DNA of 64,000 nt from Sipunculus nudus. Lineage: Eukaryota > Annelida > Sipuncula > Golfingiida > Sipunculidae. Below are positions 1-11,504 of the stretch, in pieces. The number at the start of each line of letters is the position of its first letter. Positions within the stretch are counted from its first letter, which is position 1. Below the pieces are notes generated by a model, which was not told where the DNA came from, made no database searches, and saw only the letters and a program-made list of their open reading frames with translations. A program made the position numbers and the translations under genes. The stretch is taken from contig CM049319.1 in assembly GCA_026874595.1 (NCBI GenBank), forward strand, positions 38,879,473-38,943,472. Direction: 5' to 3'.

Positions 1-312
1 AGCTCTCTCATGTTTGTTCAAATGATTCGGGTTAGATGAGTAACAGGTATTTGAACTTAGTCATTTGGCCAAGTAAGCATACTCAACATAACAATCTCAG
101 AAACAACAGGAGCTAGCATCAACAAGTTTTGAGCACCAGCTACATTGACTTGTTTTTTACAGGCAAAAAGGTTGTATTTGTAGCCTCTTTCAGCTTAAAA
201 ATATTTTATGAGGAAATTTTCAAGCTGATCAAATGGTTTAATTATTCACAAGAATTATCCTAGGGTAGTGTTCTCTCAATCGCATAAGAATTGAATGGGT
301 TTATTGATTTTT
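1..312 (+). repeat. Dispersed repeat family B, fragment
   Basis: The sequence is a diverged copy of 27140-27490: the same run of phrases occurs in the same order (a Tcaagtttgttcaaatg-type phrase, then the acttagtcatttggc phrase, then a block about 280 bases in). There is no coding potential. It ends in a T run directly before the hairpin at 313, so it seems to be the target into which the next element inserted. Confidence 0.7.
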
Positions 313-1490
313 AGCTCAGCTGACTTTCAGTCAGCTGAGCTATAGCGATCACTCTTTGTCCGGTGTCTGTCTGTGTGTTAACCAGGCAAAAATCAAAACT
401 GCTGGACATGGAATCTTTTTACTTGACATCCAGGGAGGTCCATGAAACATATCTTTGGTAACCTGAAATTAGGTCTCTGTTACCCAGATCCTCAGAGCTA
501 AGGGGCTAAGAATACCCCCAGAATAAAAAAAAAATATTTAATACAAAAGCTCCAGGATCTGAACATCTAAATGCATTGATGTTTCTTTGCATGCATTTTC
601 ATCATGGAATGTTTCATCAGTTTCTGCAGGCTGGTGGTGCCACCTGGATTTTTTTTCTAATATTTACACATTTTTTTCTCTATTTTTGAGATCTTCAAAG
701 ATGCAGTGCCCTTTAACAGGGCACAAGTCGTTACCATTGCACCTAGAATCATCTTACTTGACATGCCGGGAAGTCCGTGAAAAATCTCTTGGAACTTGAA
801 ATTATGTCTCTGTTACCCATATCCTCTGACCTATGCTTCAGTTGAATTGGGATACCACCTACCAGACTATTCCCCCGTCTATTATGGCACCGCTGCTCTA
901 GTCCAATCATAGAGACGGGTGTACAACACCATCTTAAGTGCTTCTGGCAGACTGGTTCCAACTCCAGTATGTATTATATATGACAAAAATAAGCATTTCG
1001 TTTGCTCAGAGAAGTTGCCAAAAGTTGGCTTTACAAAAATTTCGTGTGACATTTATGATTTAATTGATAGATATTGTTAATAAACCAATGCAACATACAG
1101 TGGAATATCAAAGATTCATTATATCATATTATCTATACATCCATCATTCAATTTTTGTGCAACAACTCATTTTTCAATATTTGAAAACTAGAAATAACTA
1201 AATTAGAAATTTTATCACAAATATTCACGGATAGTCAGCCAGGATAGCGTGAACGTCCATGACAGTCGGTATGAGCATGCATACTGGAGTTGAAACCAGT
1301 CTACAGGTAAGTCAGGAGTTGCAACTGGGAGTACTTAAGATGGCGTTGTACACCTGTCACTATGCTTGGCTGAGGGCCATAATAGAGCAGGGTACCAATC
1401 TAACCACTTACAAACTTTGGCATTCAGTTGATAAAATTCCTTTTGTGAATGTCTTTATATTCAGCTAAGCGTCATAACCCCTGGGTCTCT
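313..1490 (+). repeat. Dispersed repeat family S-E, near-complete copy
   Basis: The left end is a hairpin at 313-341 with a perfect 13 bp stem (AGCTCAGCTGACT) and a 3-base loop. The right end (about 1463-1490) carries the family terminus, a GACCC-N-GGGTC-like palindrome followed by CTTGT. Between them is the 340 bp module seen also at 24780-25098 and 35531-36733, with a CCAGGGAGGTCC phrase and a GGTGGTGCCACC palindrome. The copy is interrupted by the inverted-repeat element at 859-1402. It is non-coding. Confidence 0.6.
859..1402. mobile_element. Small DNA transposon (MITE-like) with long inverted repeats
   Basis: The two ends are inverted copies of each other over roughly 100 bases, with indels. 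Both contain a gtacaac-gccatcttaagt block and an actggttccaactccagtatg-like block. The middle is AT-rich with no reading frame. ACCAC occurs at 854-858 and again at 1403-1407, which fits a 5 bp target duplication. The paralogous repeat at 36640-36660 shows the same site without the insertion. The superfamily is not identified. Confidence 0.7.
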
Positions 1491-1976
1491 TGTTTTTTTT
1501 TAAATGTTACCTTTCATATAACACTTGGGCTCATTTTTTTTCCTTGTGGCATCATGAAATGTTTTCAGGTCACAAGTTTCATAAATTATCCAGTGCAGAT
1601 ACAGTGTATATGCTTGTTTTAACTTGCTTATCAAATTTGGTAATGCGCCCATTTGAAAATGGAAAATTTAAAATTTTTACAGCATTTCTTTTCTGTTAAT
1701 AAATTTAATCTGTATTATTTTGCTTTAGCTCATGTCCATAATTCTATAACCTATAGGGTTTCTTAGTTCCCAGTGGATTATTTACATGCTTATTACAGTC
1801 ACTTAGTCAAAATACTGAAAATTTTACAAATACATGTATGAGATCATGAGAGACTCCTCCCATCTTTCATGTAGTCCATAAAAGTGCACAGTCAACACAA
1901 CCACTAGGTTTTTATACAAATATTCTCAGAATCAATTTCAGCTGAGCACCGTGACCCACAGGTCCCTTGTTTATAA
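1491..1976 (+). repeat. Repeat-derived DNA with a second family S-E right terminus
   Basis: No gene is seen. From about 1768 to 1972 the sequence matches 11823-12066, ending in the same terminus (gctgagcaccgtgaccca then ggtcccttgt). Element 1 therefore lies between two copies of one repeat. Confidence 0.55.
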
Positions 1977-2295
1977 TGTCATGGCTCACTCTCGCCACAG
2001 CCCACCGTTAGGTGGAATTCCACTTTAGTTATAAAGTCACACAGGTAGTGTTATTACACACGTTTATTGGCACATCAATCTTACAATCTCACTCAGCGGG
2101 CTGCTCTCTCCTCAATTCCGCCCAGCCTTGATCTCAAGTCCTACACCCATTATCAAGAAAACACAAACCGCTCTCCGGATCCCGGACCCCACAACATACA
2201 AAATCATTCCCATTACAAGAAATGATTTAACAACACACAAGTCATGCCACAATATAACAGTGCAGACACTGTGAAATTACATTCAACCCCCGACA
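1977..2295 (-). repeat. Element 1, 3' LTR
   Basis: It is a direct repeat of 11505-11822 with TGTC and GACA ends. Many of the differences between the two LTRs are C-to-T or G-to-A changes, consistent with CpG decay after insertion. Confidence 0.93.
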
Positions 2296-2310
2296 TGTGC
2301 CCCCCTTTAT
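2296..2310 (-). other. Element 1 polypurine tract
   Basis: Read on the - strand the bases directly before the 3' LTR are ATAAAGGGGGGCACA. This is the expected plus-strand primer position for reverse transcription. Confidence 0.75.
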
Positions 2311-4192
2311 ACGCTCAATGCCCTCATGAGCGAATAAACACTCCAAGCAACAAAATTCTAAGTTAAGACAACTATGCACATATATGCATGTTAAACAATA
2401 AAGGGATAATTTATATTTCTACTCATTTCAACACTTATCATTCGCAAACCAACAAAAGCTGTTAAAAATGACAAACTCCAAGCCGACCAGACCCCAACGC
2501 AAGTACTGTACAACATCACACTATTTAAATGTGTAGTTCTTTTAAACCTCACTGTAAATAAAGACATACTCATAGAGATGATACATCCTAAATACCTTAA
2601 AAACAATTATCGTACATAGATCCAACCATCCTGCATAAAATCCTGATATTCAACAAAAATGTCATAATTCCATAATCCTCAGTCGGTATCTAAACTCGGT
2701 ACACCAATCCCAGCAAGTAACTTCTGCCGAACCATCATAACCCGCAAATACTAGTAATATGTCGCTGTTGCAATCTATTGACCTCAAAGTTCACATAGCA
2801 ATCCCCAACAGTCCAATCTGTTGAACAATCTTAAACAAATGATATTAAGCCAATTTACCCTTATTTCCCAGCAGAACCATCCGCTGAACCACCTACAATA
2901 CCAATATCACCAATAGCAATCACCATCTGCTGAACCACCTTAACCCATGGCATCACACACCATAATGCAATCCCCGGCAGAACCAGCTGTTGAATCATAT
3001 TAAACCCTGGTATTTAACAACATACAACAATCCCCAGTAGTTCAAACTACTGAACCACCTCAACCCCTGGCATTTAATCACTTTATCAACATTCCCCAGC
3101 AGAATACTCTGCTGAACGTTCTACAGAAAACAGTCATTATGTCAACATCATGATCTGGAACATAAGTTGCATATATAAATATATTAAACAGACACTACAG
3201 TAAAACTGAGACAGAACATACAAGTCCTTTTGCTCCAAGCCAGATACGCATTCCCTTGACTTGTAAGCCACCAACACAGTAGATAAATCAAAACAACATT
3301 ATAAATTACAATAGCTCTGGAAATGAAACATGTCAGTCACACATAATTGTTACATCACCAGCTAAATGAGTGCTAATCCTTATGAACTAACATCGTTATT
3401 AAAGATTTACCTGGATTTCACTACCCCATATATGAAACTCCAACACATGACACTGGCCAGTGAGACGTATCATAAGGACATCATCATGATTTAAACAACA
3501 GCAAAGTCTTAAGAATAACATCGCATAACATTGCATTAATCGTACAAACTGGAATTAAACCCCTGGTTACCGAAAATGGTTCCAACAATACATAGTATCC
3601 TCATGTGCCATTAACTTTGAGATTAAAAAGAACTACTTACTGAGCAGGGATTCTTACTCTCTGGATATCTACAAAGGGATAAACATTGTTTAAGTGCCAT
3701 TCCAGATGCAAACGTAACTTTTCACAGTTTATAGAATACATCCGCATATATCGCATATTGCCATAGAACATTATAGTAATCGAAAACAGCACCTATGAAC
3801 GAATTTTAACTACCTACGAAACAAGGCCTCATAGTTCATCTCCAAAGGTTAATAACACTATACCAATAATAACATGGCATATTCAAATAACAGTAGGATA
3901 AGGCTTCACCAGTCAACAAATTACATAAGACATAATTATCATGACTGCCTAGCTAAGACGAAGTGTAACTTATGACCTTCGAAATGGTTTGACCAGACAT
4001 CCTGATTATTAGAGGCTAATAGCGGTTTCCGGACAATTAATCACAAGACAGCATCTCTGCAGCTATCAGAGAAACGTTCTAAGAGTCCAGTCAGTGTCAG
4101 TCCTGAAGCACAGAATGTGGTTCATGGAATGGGTTTGGGTGTGAGCCCTTATTTGAATAATTTGACAGTCGGGGAACAGATTCCTGTAGCGA
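2311..4192 (-). other. Element 1 non-coding region between integrase and 3' LTR
   Basis: There are about 1.9 kb with no convincing reading frame on the - strand and no recognisable envelope gene. It contains the hairpin array at 2706-3114, described separately. The remainder shows nothing recognisable. Confidence 0.6.
2706..3114 (-). repeat. Array of about 60 bp units, several with a short hairpin
   Basis: About seven diverged units start near 2706, 2799, 2862, 2917, 2969, 3028 and 3090. Each has a CAATCCCC-like lead followed by a short inverted repeat and a GAACCACCT-like tail. The stems differ between units but mostly still pair: CAACAG with CTGTTG (2806-2823), CAGTAGTT with AACTACTG (3035-3052), CAGCAGA with TCTGCTG (3097-3114). 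One unit (2917) has lost its left arm and others carry mismatches or wobble pairs. The array is near the 3' end of the element transcript. Function is unknown. Confidence 0.65.
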
Positions 4193-4389
4193 CTACGGCA
4201 AGCTACTGTCATCAGGTTCTACTTGAGGCGTATTAGCAGGGTCAGTTTTGACAGGGCCAAATATTACTCCTAGATTAAAATCTAAATTGTCTGTGTCCGA
4301 ACGACAATTCTCGTCATCAGAATCAATTTCAATCACGTCCGGAACTGATGTCAATTCACCCCGAATCGACTCCTCTTGATCAACGCATG

Positions 4390-5788
4390 GATACCCAATC
4401 AGCATTTTACGATTCAGCCACTGGGACTGCCCCCACAAATACTGGTCGTACCTGATAAACATTCTGTTCTAAGTTTCTGTCAATGACAATATATCTTTCA
4501 CCACAAAAGTGATTTTGTAGTTTGTGTCTGTCCTTAAACCCTGTCTTTTGTTTCAGAACCACATCTCCAATACCGAATGGTGGTCCTTTGACCCTCTTAT
4601 CAAGCCTGGACTTTTCTCTTTCCGCATTTTATACGAGACGCTGATTAACCATATCCCAGACCTGATTCATCATTTGGGCCTGTCTCATAACAAAGTCCTC
4701 ATCCCAATCAGCAGATAAATTACCAAGAAGATGGTCAAGAGGGATCTGTGGCTCAGGACCATACATAAGTGTATAGGGCGCCACACCTGTCACTCTGTGG
4801 GGCGTGCTGTTATATATAAATACAATATGAGGCAAAAGTTCGGGCCAATGACGTCGTTCACGCTCATCCACAGACTTGATAATCCACAAAGGGTTTTATT
4901 AAACCTCTCAACCTGACTGTTTCCAGAAGGGTGGTATGGTGTGGTGCGGGACTTCTTTATACCGTAGAGACCACATATCTCCTTCAAGATCAAGGCCGAC
5001 TCAAAATTCCGACCTTGATCAGAATGCAAGCGCGCCAGGATTCCATATATAGAAAACCAATGATCCCTTAGTTTCTTAGCAACAGTAATGGCGGATTGAT
5101 CAGGGCAGGCAATAGCCTGTGCCCATTTAGTAAAGGCATCTGTAAAAGTTAGGATATCCTCTACCCCTCCGGGGCCACGGTCTACCTTCAAGAAATCCAG
5201 TGACTCAAGCTCCATGGGCTTAAATGCCAGTAAATGTTGCAGAGGAGGTTGTACCTTAGGCGTGGGTGCCTCGGCCAAAGTGCACTTCAAACACCTTTTA
5301 ACATACATTTTCACCTGGCCATTCATTCCCGGCCAATAACACCTTGTGCGCAAAAGACCAAACGTCCGACCCGAACCTTGATGGCCCCATAGATCATGGG
5401 CTTCCTGTATTAAGGGATTCTGAAAAATTTGTGTTATGAGCAGCTGATGAATACTGCCAAGGGCTGGATCCTGAACCCGCCTATATAACAACCCCTTCCG
5501 CACCACATACTGATCAAAATGCCGCAACCATCCCCGTAAACCTCTAACATCATCGTCAGGCTCTTCATGCCCAGGTTGCCACCCAGTAGCCTTCCTCCTC
5601 CATACCCGGCCTAGCAAATCATCGTCCTGCTGCATTTGAGCCAACTGCTCAATGCTGTACCCAGGCAGAACATCTTGTTGAACACCCGAGGCCGCGGGAG
5701 CTAGGGTCCCAGTGGAGGCCATACACCTCAACTCCATTGGAACAATGCTACTACTTATAACATGACACACTAATTCGTTTACTAGCAA
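4390..5788 (-). pseudogene. pol: Element 1 integrase and GPY/F module, frameshifted
   Basis: The main frame runs 5788 to 4790. Counting from its first Met, the zinc-binding residues are H131, H136, C166 and C169. The catalytic triad candidates are D198 (LESLDFL), D257 (LHSDQGRNF) and E294 (SQVERFN). The Tyr-rich TTPYHPSGN block just before the Glu is typical of Ty3/gypsy integrases. The C-terminal part continues in other frames: one segment down to 4629 ([13 protein letters not shown]), then a GPY/F-like module at about 4390-4600 (GPPFGIGDVVL). Integrase would join the DNA copy to the genome. Catalytic residues remain, but at least two frame changes break the protein. No chromodomain was seen. 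Confidence 0.88.
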
Positions 5789-5874
5789 GCTCTCATTCGC
5801 GGGATTTCGACTTAAGGCATCAGCTACCTTGTTTGTCCGACCTGACCGATAACATATTTCTAAGTCGAATGGTG

Positions 5875-7172
5875 CTATCTTGGAGACCCATTGCTGTTCG
5901 GTTGCCCCAAGCCTAGCAGAGGAAAGGTGGGCTGATTGTTATCAGTGAGAATGACACAGTGGTGGCCCATCAATAGCTCGCCAAACTTGTCTGCCACTGC
6001 CCACTTCAGACCTAAGAGCTCTATCTTAAAGGAGAAGTAATCAGAGTAGTTTTTCTCTGAACCCCTCAATCCCCTACTTGCATAGGCAAGTGGGTGTGAT
6101 CGTCCCTGAGAATCCATTTGACTCAAGCATGTGCCAAGACCCTTCAGGCTGGCATCAACCTCTAGGTAAAAGTCCTTGTCATACTGGGGGTAGCACAACA
6201 CTGGTGCTTGTGTCAAAAGCTCTTTAAGTTGATTAAAGGCCTGCTCAGCCTCTGATGTCCAATGAGGCCGTAAGTCTCCTTTCTTTGACCGAAGCTCATT
6301 CAGGGGACCTGCGATTACAGAAAATTGAGGGATAAACCTTCGGTAGTACGAGGCTAACCCAATGAAAGACACCAACTCTTCTTCACTCCTTGGTGTAGGC
6401 CAGTTGGCCACACGCTCAACTTTTGACGGGTCAACCGAAATCCCATTTGCACTGACAATGTGCCCCAAATATAACAATTCTCCCTGGAAAAACTGGCACT
6501 TCCCAGCATTAAGTTTGAGTCCTGCGGCAATAAGCCTTTCCAGCACCTTGTCCAAACGAGCTACGTGTTCTGGAACAGAAGGGGCAAAAATCAGAATGTC
6601 ATCAAGATACAGCAAGACCTCCTGTAGGTTCATATCCCCTAGAATGTATTCCATGACCCTCTGAAAAGTATTTGGGCTGGTGTTCAAACCTTGAGGTAGA
6701 CGCAAAAACTCAAAAAGCCCCAAGGAACCCTAAATGCTGTAAGTGGTATAGAATCTGGGTGCATGTTAAGTTGGAAATAAACATGTGCCAAATCCAGACT
6801 GGTAAATAGGTGGCTCCGCCCAGCACTTCCAAAGATTCCTCTATACAAGGGAGCGGAAAGGCATCCCTAACTGTCCGCTCGTTAAGTTTGCGATAATCTA
6901 TACATAGACGCAAGCTGCCAATCTTTTTTACGTATAGGCACCACTGGACTTGCATAACTGCTGTGGGACTTACGGATTATGCCCTTGGCCAATAACTCCT
7001 GAATATGTTCCCGTACTTCATTAACAAGGTAAGGCGGCACTCGCCTATGAGGAAGGTTAACAGGTCGTTCGTCTTTCAATCGGATTTGATGAGGTATAAT
7101 ATTACACTGGCCAAGATCATTACAACCTGTAGAAAAGGCTTCAACCCTGGCGTTAATCACAGAGTGCACCAT
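5875..7172 (-). pseudogene. pol: Element 1 reverse transcriptase and RNase H, frameshifted
   Basis: Reverse transcriptase is split over three frames: 7172-6882 (thumb-side start, KGIIRKSHSSYASPVV), 6955-6710 (LRLCIDYRKLNE) and 6723-5875. The last frame carries the catalytic YLDD box at about 6598-6609, intact. RNase H follows, with DASLKGLG at about 6156, then an ELLGLKWAV helix and a TDNN motif, giving the usual D, E, D set. The domain order and the FLGHIV-type block (here YLGHIVSANGI) place it in Ty3/gypsy. The frame changes near 6900 and 6720 make it non-functional as it stands, and an accurate C-terminal end cannot be set. Confidence 0.92.
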
Positions 7173-7392
7173 GGAAAGATAATTTGGTGGAACTCAACTT
7201 AAATCCAGTCCTGGAACCGCTAAACCGGTGTCACTACCTGCTGGGTATTCCCCATGATCACTATCAACATGTCCTGTGTTAGGCATCCCTTCGGGACAAC
7301 CAACAGATGGAGGGGACAAATCAGCTTCTACCTTCACCACCTGGTCAACTCTTACCTGAACAGAACCTCCCAGGGCCTCAGCCATTATCTCC

Positions 7393-8356
7393 TCAGCCTC
7401 CTGTACGTACTTCAGTAGCTACACCCATCTCCGTGTGGGGTGGAACATACACTGGTTCAGACCCTCCATTACAAACTGCAACTTCCACCTCAACGTCTTT
7501 AGGCAACTGTACACCCTCACAAATATGCACCTGTTCCAACCCAATGCCAGGAAGCTTGTTGTCAGGAGAAAACAACACAGGCTTCACATCTACAGAATCT
7601 CCATTCTTTAAATAGTACTGCATGACTTTCACTGAATTCGGTAACACTAGAGACCACCTGTCCTTTGTAAGAACAGACACCGATGCAGCACTAATTCCCG
7701 AGGCATAAGTTGCATCCTCAACCGAGTCGCCCAAGGAAAAGACATCACGCACCAAACCCCAACTGGCCCCTAGCTCCTCATAATTTTCCCAAAAATCTTG
7801 AACCACTTTTCGCAGGACGTTACATCCAAGTAGTACAGGGAACTCCTCCTGGTGCCCATAGTTAACATTGTCCTGCTTCACTAAAAGACAAGCTCCAATA
7901 GTCCTCCCCCTGTAACACTACAGGTGTTTCTAAAATACCAACTATTGGAACATAAAATCCATTTGCGCCTATCACGCTGACAAAATTGGTTCCAGGATTG
8001 GACATACTGACCTTACCCTCCAAGTGTCTAGAATAGAACTGATATGATATCAGGGATGTCTCAGCCCCCGTGTCTAATATGCATGGGACAGGAACACCAG
8101 CAATGGTCACTAAAGCTGTAGGACATGCTCCTACTAACCCCTTTACCGTATTATTTATTGGTCCAAAAGCCTCCCCAGTGGTGGTGATGGAGGACTGCAC
8201 TGCAACACTTGGTGCGACCAACCGATCAACTCCGGGCAATTGAGTCACCTCCGGGCACCTGCCCAAAACACCTGGAGCTACTCGTTTGGGTGTTGCTCTG
8301 TAAGGGTTGAGGATTCTCGGAGGCTTACACTCCTCCTGGGTCTCAAGTGCGGACAA
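7393..8356 (-). pseudogene. pol: Element 1 protease region
   Basis: The frame 8356-7862 holds an aspartic protease active site, PCILDTGAETSLIS, with the Asp at about 8074. The stretch 7881-7393 is in another frame and resembles the linker between protease and reverse transcriptase of long gypsy elements (PVLLGCNVLRKVV). The protease would cut the polyprotein. The frame break near 7870 separates the active-site loop from the rest. Confidence 0.85.
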
Positions 8357-9468
8357 TCACGTTTAAAGTGGCCTATGGTGCCACAACCAAAACAGACCCC
8401 TCGACTTATTCTACCTGATACACTGCCACCCGGTTCTCCCCCCCGGGCATAAATGTTGGGAAATCTTAATTACCTCCAGGCTGAGATCAAACTGGCTGAG
8501 GAGGTCAGGAATAGGCGAAACCAGCCATATTACTCACAGGACTGGATGCCTGCCAGGGTTGCTGAGACGGAGTGGAATGAGGGTTGACATCAAGTGGTCT
8601 ATTCCCTCCAGACGGACGATCAGACATCATTGAAATTAACCTATCGAGGGGATCATTTGTGACCTTCTGCATCTGAATTAAAGCTTTTATTGTCGGGTCA
8701 ACCTTAGTACAATCTGTAGGAGGAGGACTGATGCCTACTTCAGTAAATGAGGATTCCACTGTCACATCCCGGACAGAAGCGTTTATTTTCTTACACTCAG
8801 TATCTTTATATAAACAGATAATCTCCTCCCTGACCTCATCAAAGGGGCCCCGGTGCCAGAACCCTAAACTCTATCCTCTCTAAATCTATATAAGCAACCG
8901 CTTCGCTAGTCACCCCCTTCTAAAACTGGGCTTTGAATGACTGGTCACAAAGCTGCTCGAGGGCCTGACGCTCAGCTGGAGTAGGTGCTGCCCTCTCCAT
9001 CCGCTGATAGATCCTTTTTAACGAACGACTGTAATCTGCAAGGGTTTCTTTGCCCTTCTGCACCCTGCCATAAAATGTCTGACTGAGGGATTGCAGGCTC
9101 TCTGCCAGACCGAACCAGCGCCTTAGTAAGTCTGTGAGCTGACCAAAGTCACGGCGCACATGGTCTGATGCACATAGCATCTCCTCCTTTGCCTGGCCAC
9201 CCAAATGTTTAGCAAATGTTGCTGCCCGGGCGACAGGAGCAATACCCATATTTCTACAATACACGTCTAGTTCGTCCAACCACTCCGTAATAGTCAGGTC
9301 CCCAGGCCTTTGTGGCCGTCCATAGAACTTGAACAGTCGCATGGTGGGGCTTGGCTTTATCCTTAAGTTACCTAAAGTGTTTGCTAAGACCTCAGCACTG
9401 GCTGCTGTGGCCTGGGCAATAAGGTCTGCATTTGGGTCCGGATGGACCCTCCGGTCAGTTTCTGACAT
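8353..9468 (-). pseudogene. gag: Element 1 gag with one CCHC zinc knuckle
   Basis: The start at 9468 (MSETDRRVH) is the first Met after the leader and opens a 182-codon frame to 8920. It contains a capsid-like segment (RPGDLTITEWLDELDVYCRN, then ETLADYSRSLKRIYQR). It is ended by a stop at about 8920; reading continues as fragments, including 8765-8505. A single zinc knuckle, CFGCGTIGHFKRDC (C-x2-C-x4-H-x4-C), lies at 8353-8394. Gag would form the particle that packages element RNA. The premature stop and frame changes mark it as decayed. Confidence 0.87.
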
Positions 9469-9904
9469 CTCGATAATTTAACCTATCAACGTAACTACTA
9501 CCACAGTTTGGAAGTTACAGTCTTGTGAAAATCATAAAAGTGCGACCCCTACTTGAATGTAATCTTCAATACCATAGGATACCAGTGTAATAGACAAGTA
9601 TTTACAAATTAAAAATTACAAAATATGCACATCATCAATACAATAGCAACATCAGCTGTTGCAACCACATGCCCAAAATATTACCCATCTCGATAATTTA
9701 ACCTAACAAAGTAACTTCTGCGACAGTTTGGAAGTTACAGTTTTGTCAAAATCATAAAAGTGCGACCCCTACTTGAATGTAATCTTCAATTCCATTGGAT
9801 ACCAGTGTAATAGACAAGTATTCACAAATTAAAAAATACAAAATATGCACATCATCAATACAATAGCAACATCAGCTGTTGCAACCATGCACATGCCCAA
9901 AATA
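9469..9904 (-). repeat. Element 1 leader: two copies of a 215-220 bp direct repeat
   Basis: The block that starts with atctcgataatttaacct at 9468 recurs from 9689 with few changes, up to about 9903. It includes the sequence immediately upstream of the gag start, so the gag leader itself was duplicated. Confidence 0.85.
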
Positions 9905-9908
9905 TTAT

Positions 9909-10655
9909 GGTTGGTTAAACAAAAACAGGATACAGTATCCGATAATCAGCAGCAAAACCTCCAGATATTGGTGGTAGCATATGCAACACAGAATCAGACG
10001 TGACATGATCAACCGCATTCACATAGAAAGTGTTCAATAATGGTTGGTTAAACAAAAGCAGGTTACAGTATCCGATAATTAGCAGCAAAACCTCCAGATA
10101 TTGGTGGTAGCATTTGCAACACAGAATCAAACGTGACATGATCTACCGCATTCACATAGAAAGTGTTCAATAATGGTTGGTTAAACAAAAACAGGATACA
10201 GTATCTGATAATCACAGCAAAACCTCCAGATGTTGGTGGTAGCATATGCAACACAGAATCAAACGTGACATGATCTACCGCATTCACATAGAAAGTGTTC
10301 AATAATGGTTGGTTAAACAAAAGCAGGATACAGTATCCGATAATCACAGCAAAACCTCCAGATATTGGTGGTAGCATATGCAGCAGAGAATCAAATGTGA
10401 CATGATCTACCGCATTCACATAGAAAGTGTTCAATAATGGTTGGTTAAACAAAAGCAGGATACAGTATCTGATAATCACAGCAAAACCTCCAGATATTGG
10501 TGGTAGCATATGCAACACAGAATCAAACGTGACATGATCTACCGCATTCACATAGAAAGTGTTCAGTAATGGTTGGTTAAACAAAAGCAGGATACAGCAT
10601 CTGATAATCAACAGCAAAACCTCCATATATTGGTGGTAGCATATGCAACACATAC
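9909..10655 (-). repeat. Element 1 leader: 5.6 copies of a 132-133 bp tandem repeat
   Basis: The word ggttggttaaacaaaa begins units at 9909, 10042, 10175, 10307, 10439 and 10571. The copies differ at only a few bases. Long open frames across this array come from the repeat period and are not evidence of coding. A short palindrome, ggatacagtatcc, lies near the start of most units. Confidence 0.92.
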
Positions 10656-10929
10656 AAAAACATTAGCAATATCAATCATAACATTAGCTTCCTCAACTGG
10701 TTCACATACACATTTAACCATGCAGTGACATAAAGTTATTTAGTTTTCCACCAGATAATTAATGTCATTACACATCCATGATTAACACAACTTCAGCCCA
10801 GATGATGGTATAGGTAAGCATTATTTTAAGGAATAACCACCATAGCCCTGAATTCTCCCAGATAGCAGTCAATCACAGCTCCATCCGTACATCTTCCCGA
10901 TACTACAATGATAGTTCCGTACTCAACGA
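10656..10929 (-). other. Element 1 leader, no feature seen
   Basis: This is unique leader sequence between two arrays, with no reading frame or recognisable motif. Confidence 0.5.
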
Positions 10930-11238
10930 CGACAAGGCTGGCAGTCCAGATTCAGATCATCAGGACAGCACATATATGACAGTTATCACGCTTGTGCGGT
11001 TCACTACGACAAGGCTGGCAGTCCAGATTCAGATCATCAAGACAGCACATATATGACAGTTATCACCCTCGTGCGGTTCACAACGACAAGGCTGGCAGTC
11101 CAGATTCAGATCATCAGGACAGCACATATATGACAGTTATCACCCTCGTGCGGTTCACGACGACAAGGCTGGCAGTCCAGATTCAGATCATCAGGACAGC
11201 ACATATATAACAGTTATCACGCTCGTGCGGTTCAGTCA
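10930..11238 (-). repeat. Element 1 leader: four copies of a 77 bp tandem repeat
   Basis: Units begin with cgacaaggctggcagtccag at 10930, 11007, 11084 and 11161 and are nearly identical. They sit 270-575 bp inside the 5' LTR, where packaging and translation signals would be expected. Confidence 0.93.
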
Positions 11239-11504
11239 GCGTGATGAACCCAGCACCAAGCACCTACCACATCCAGGTCTTCAGCCGACCCAACAAGATG
11301 TGCCACGGCAAGGAGACTCCTTCAGATTCAGTCAACACAACAGTTATACACACGAATTACTCGTCGATCCCACCACTCACCATGACAGGCATGCAGAGAG
11401 AGCTCCTCCATTACAAAATCCGAAAACCGGACGTCCATGATTCGATATTCAGTCTCCCTGCTATCTCCCTGCTATCAATTATCATCCTGCAGGCCGTGCC
11501 ATGA

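Noticed and set aside
2311-4192. An envelope gene in element 1
   Set aside because: No long frame, signal peptide or membrane segment was found between integrase and the 3' LTR.
10063-10653. Long open frame across the leader of element 1, with a repeating peptide
   Set aside because: It follows the 132-133 bp repeat and has no resemblance to a protein; the region is the non-coding leader.
11480-11504. Naming the tRNA primer of element 1
   Set aside because: A TGG lies three bases inside the LTR, but the following bases do not complement any tRNA 3' end I can recall with confidence.
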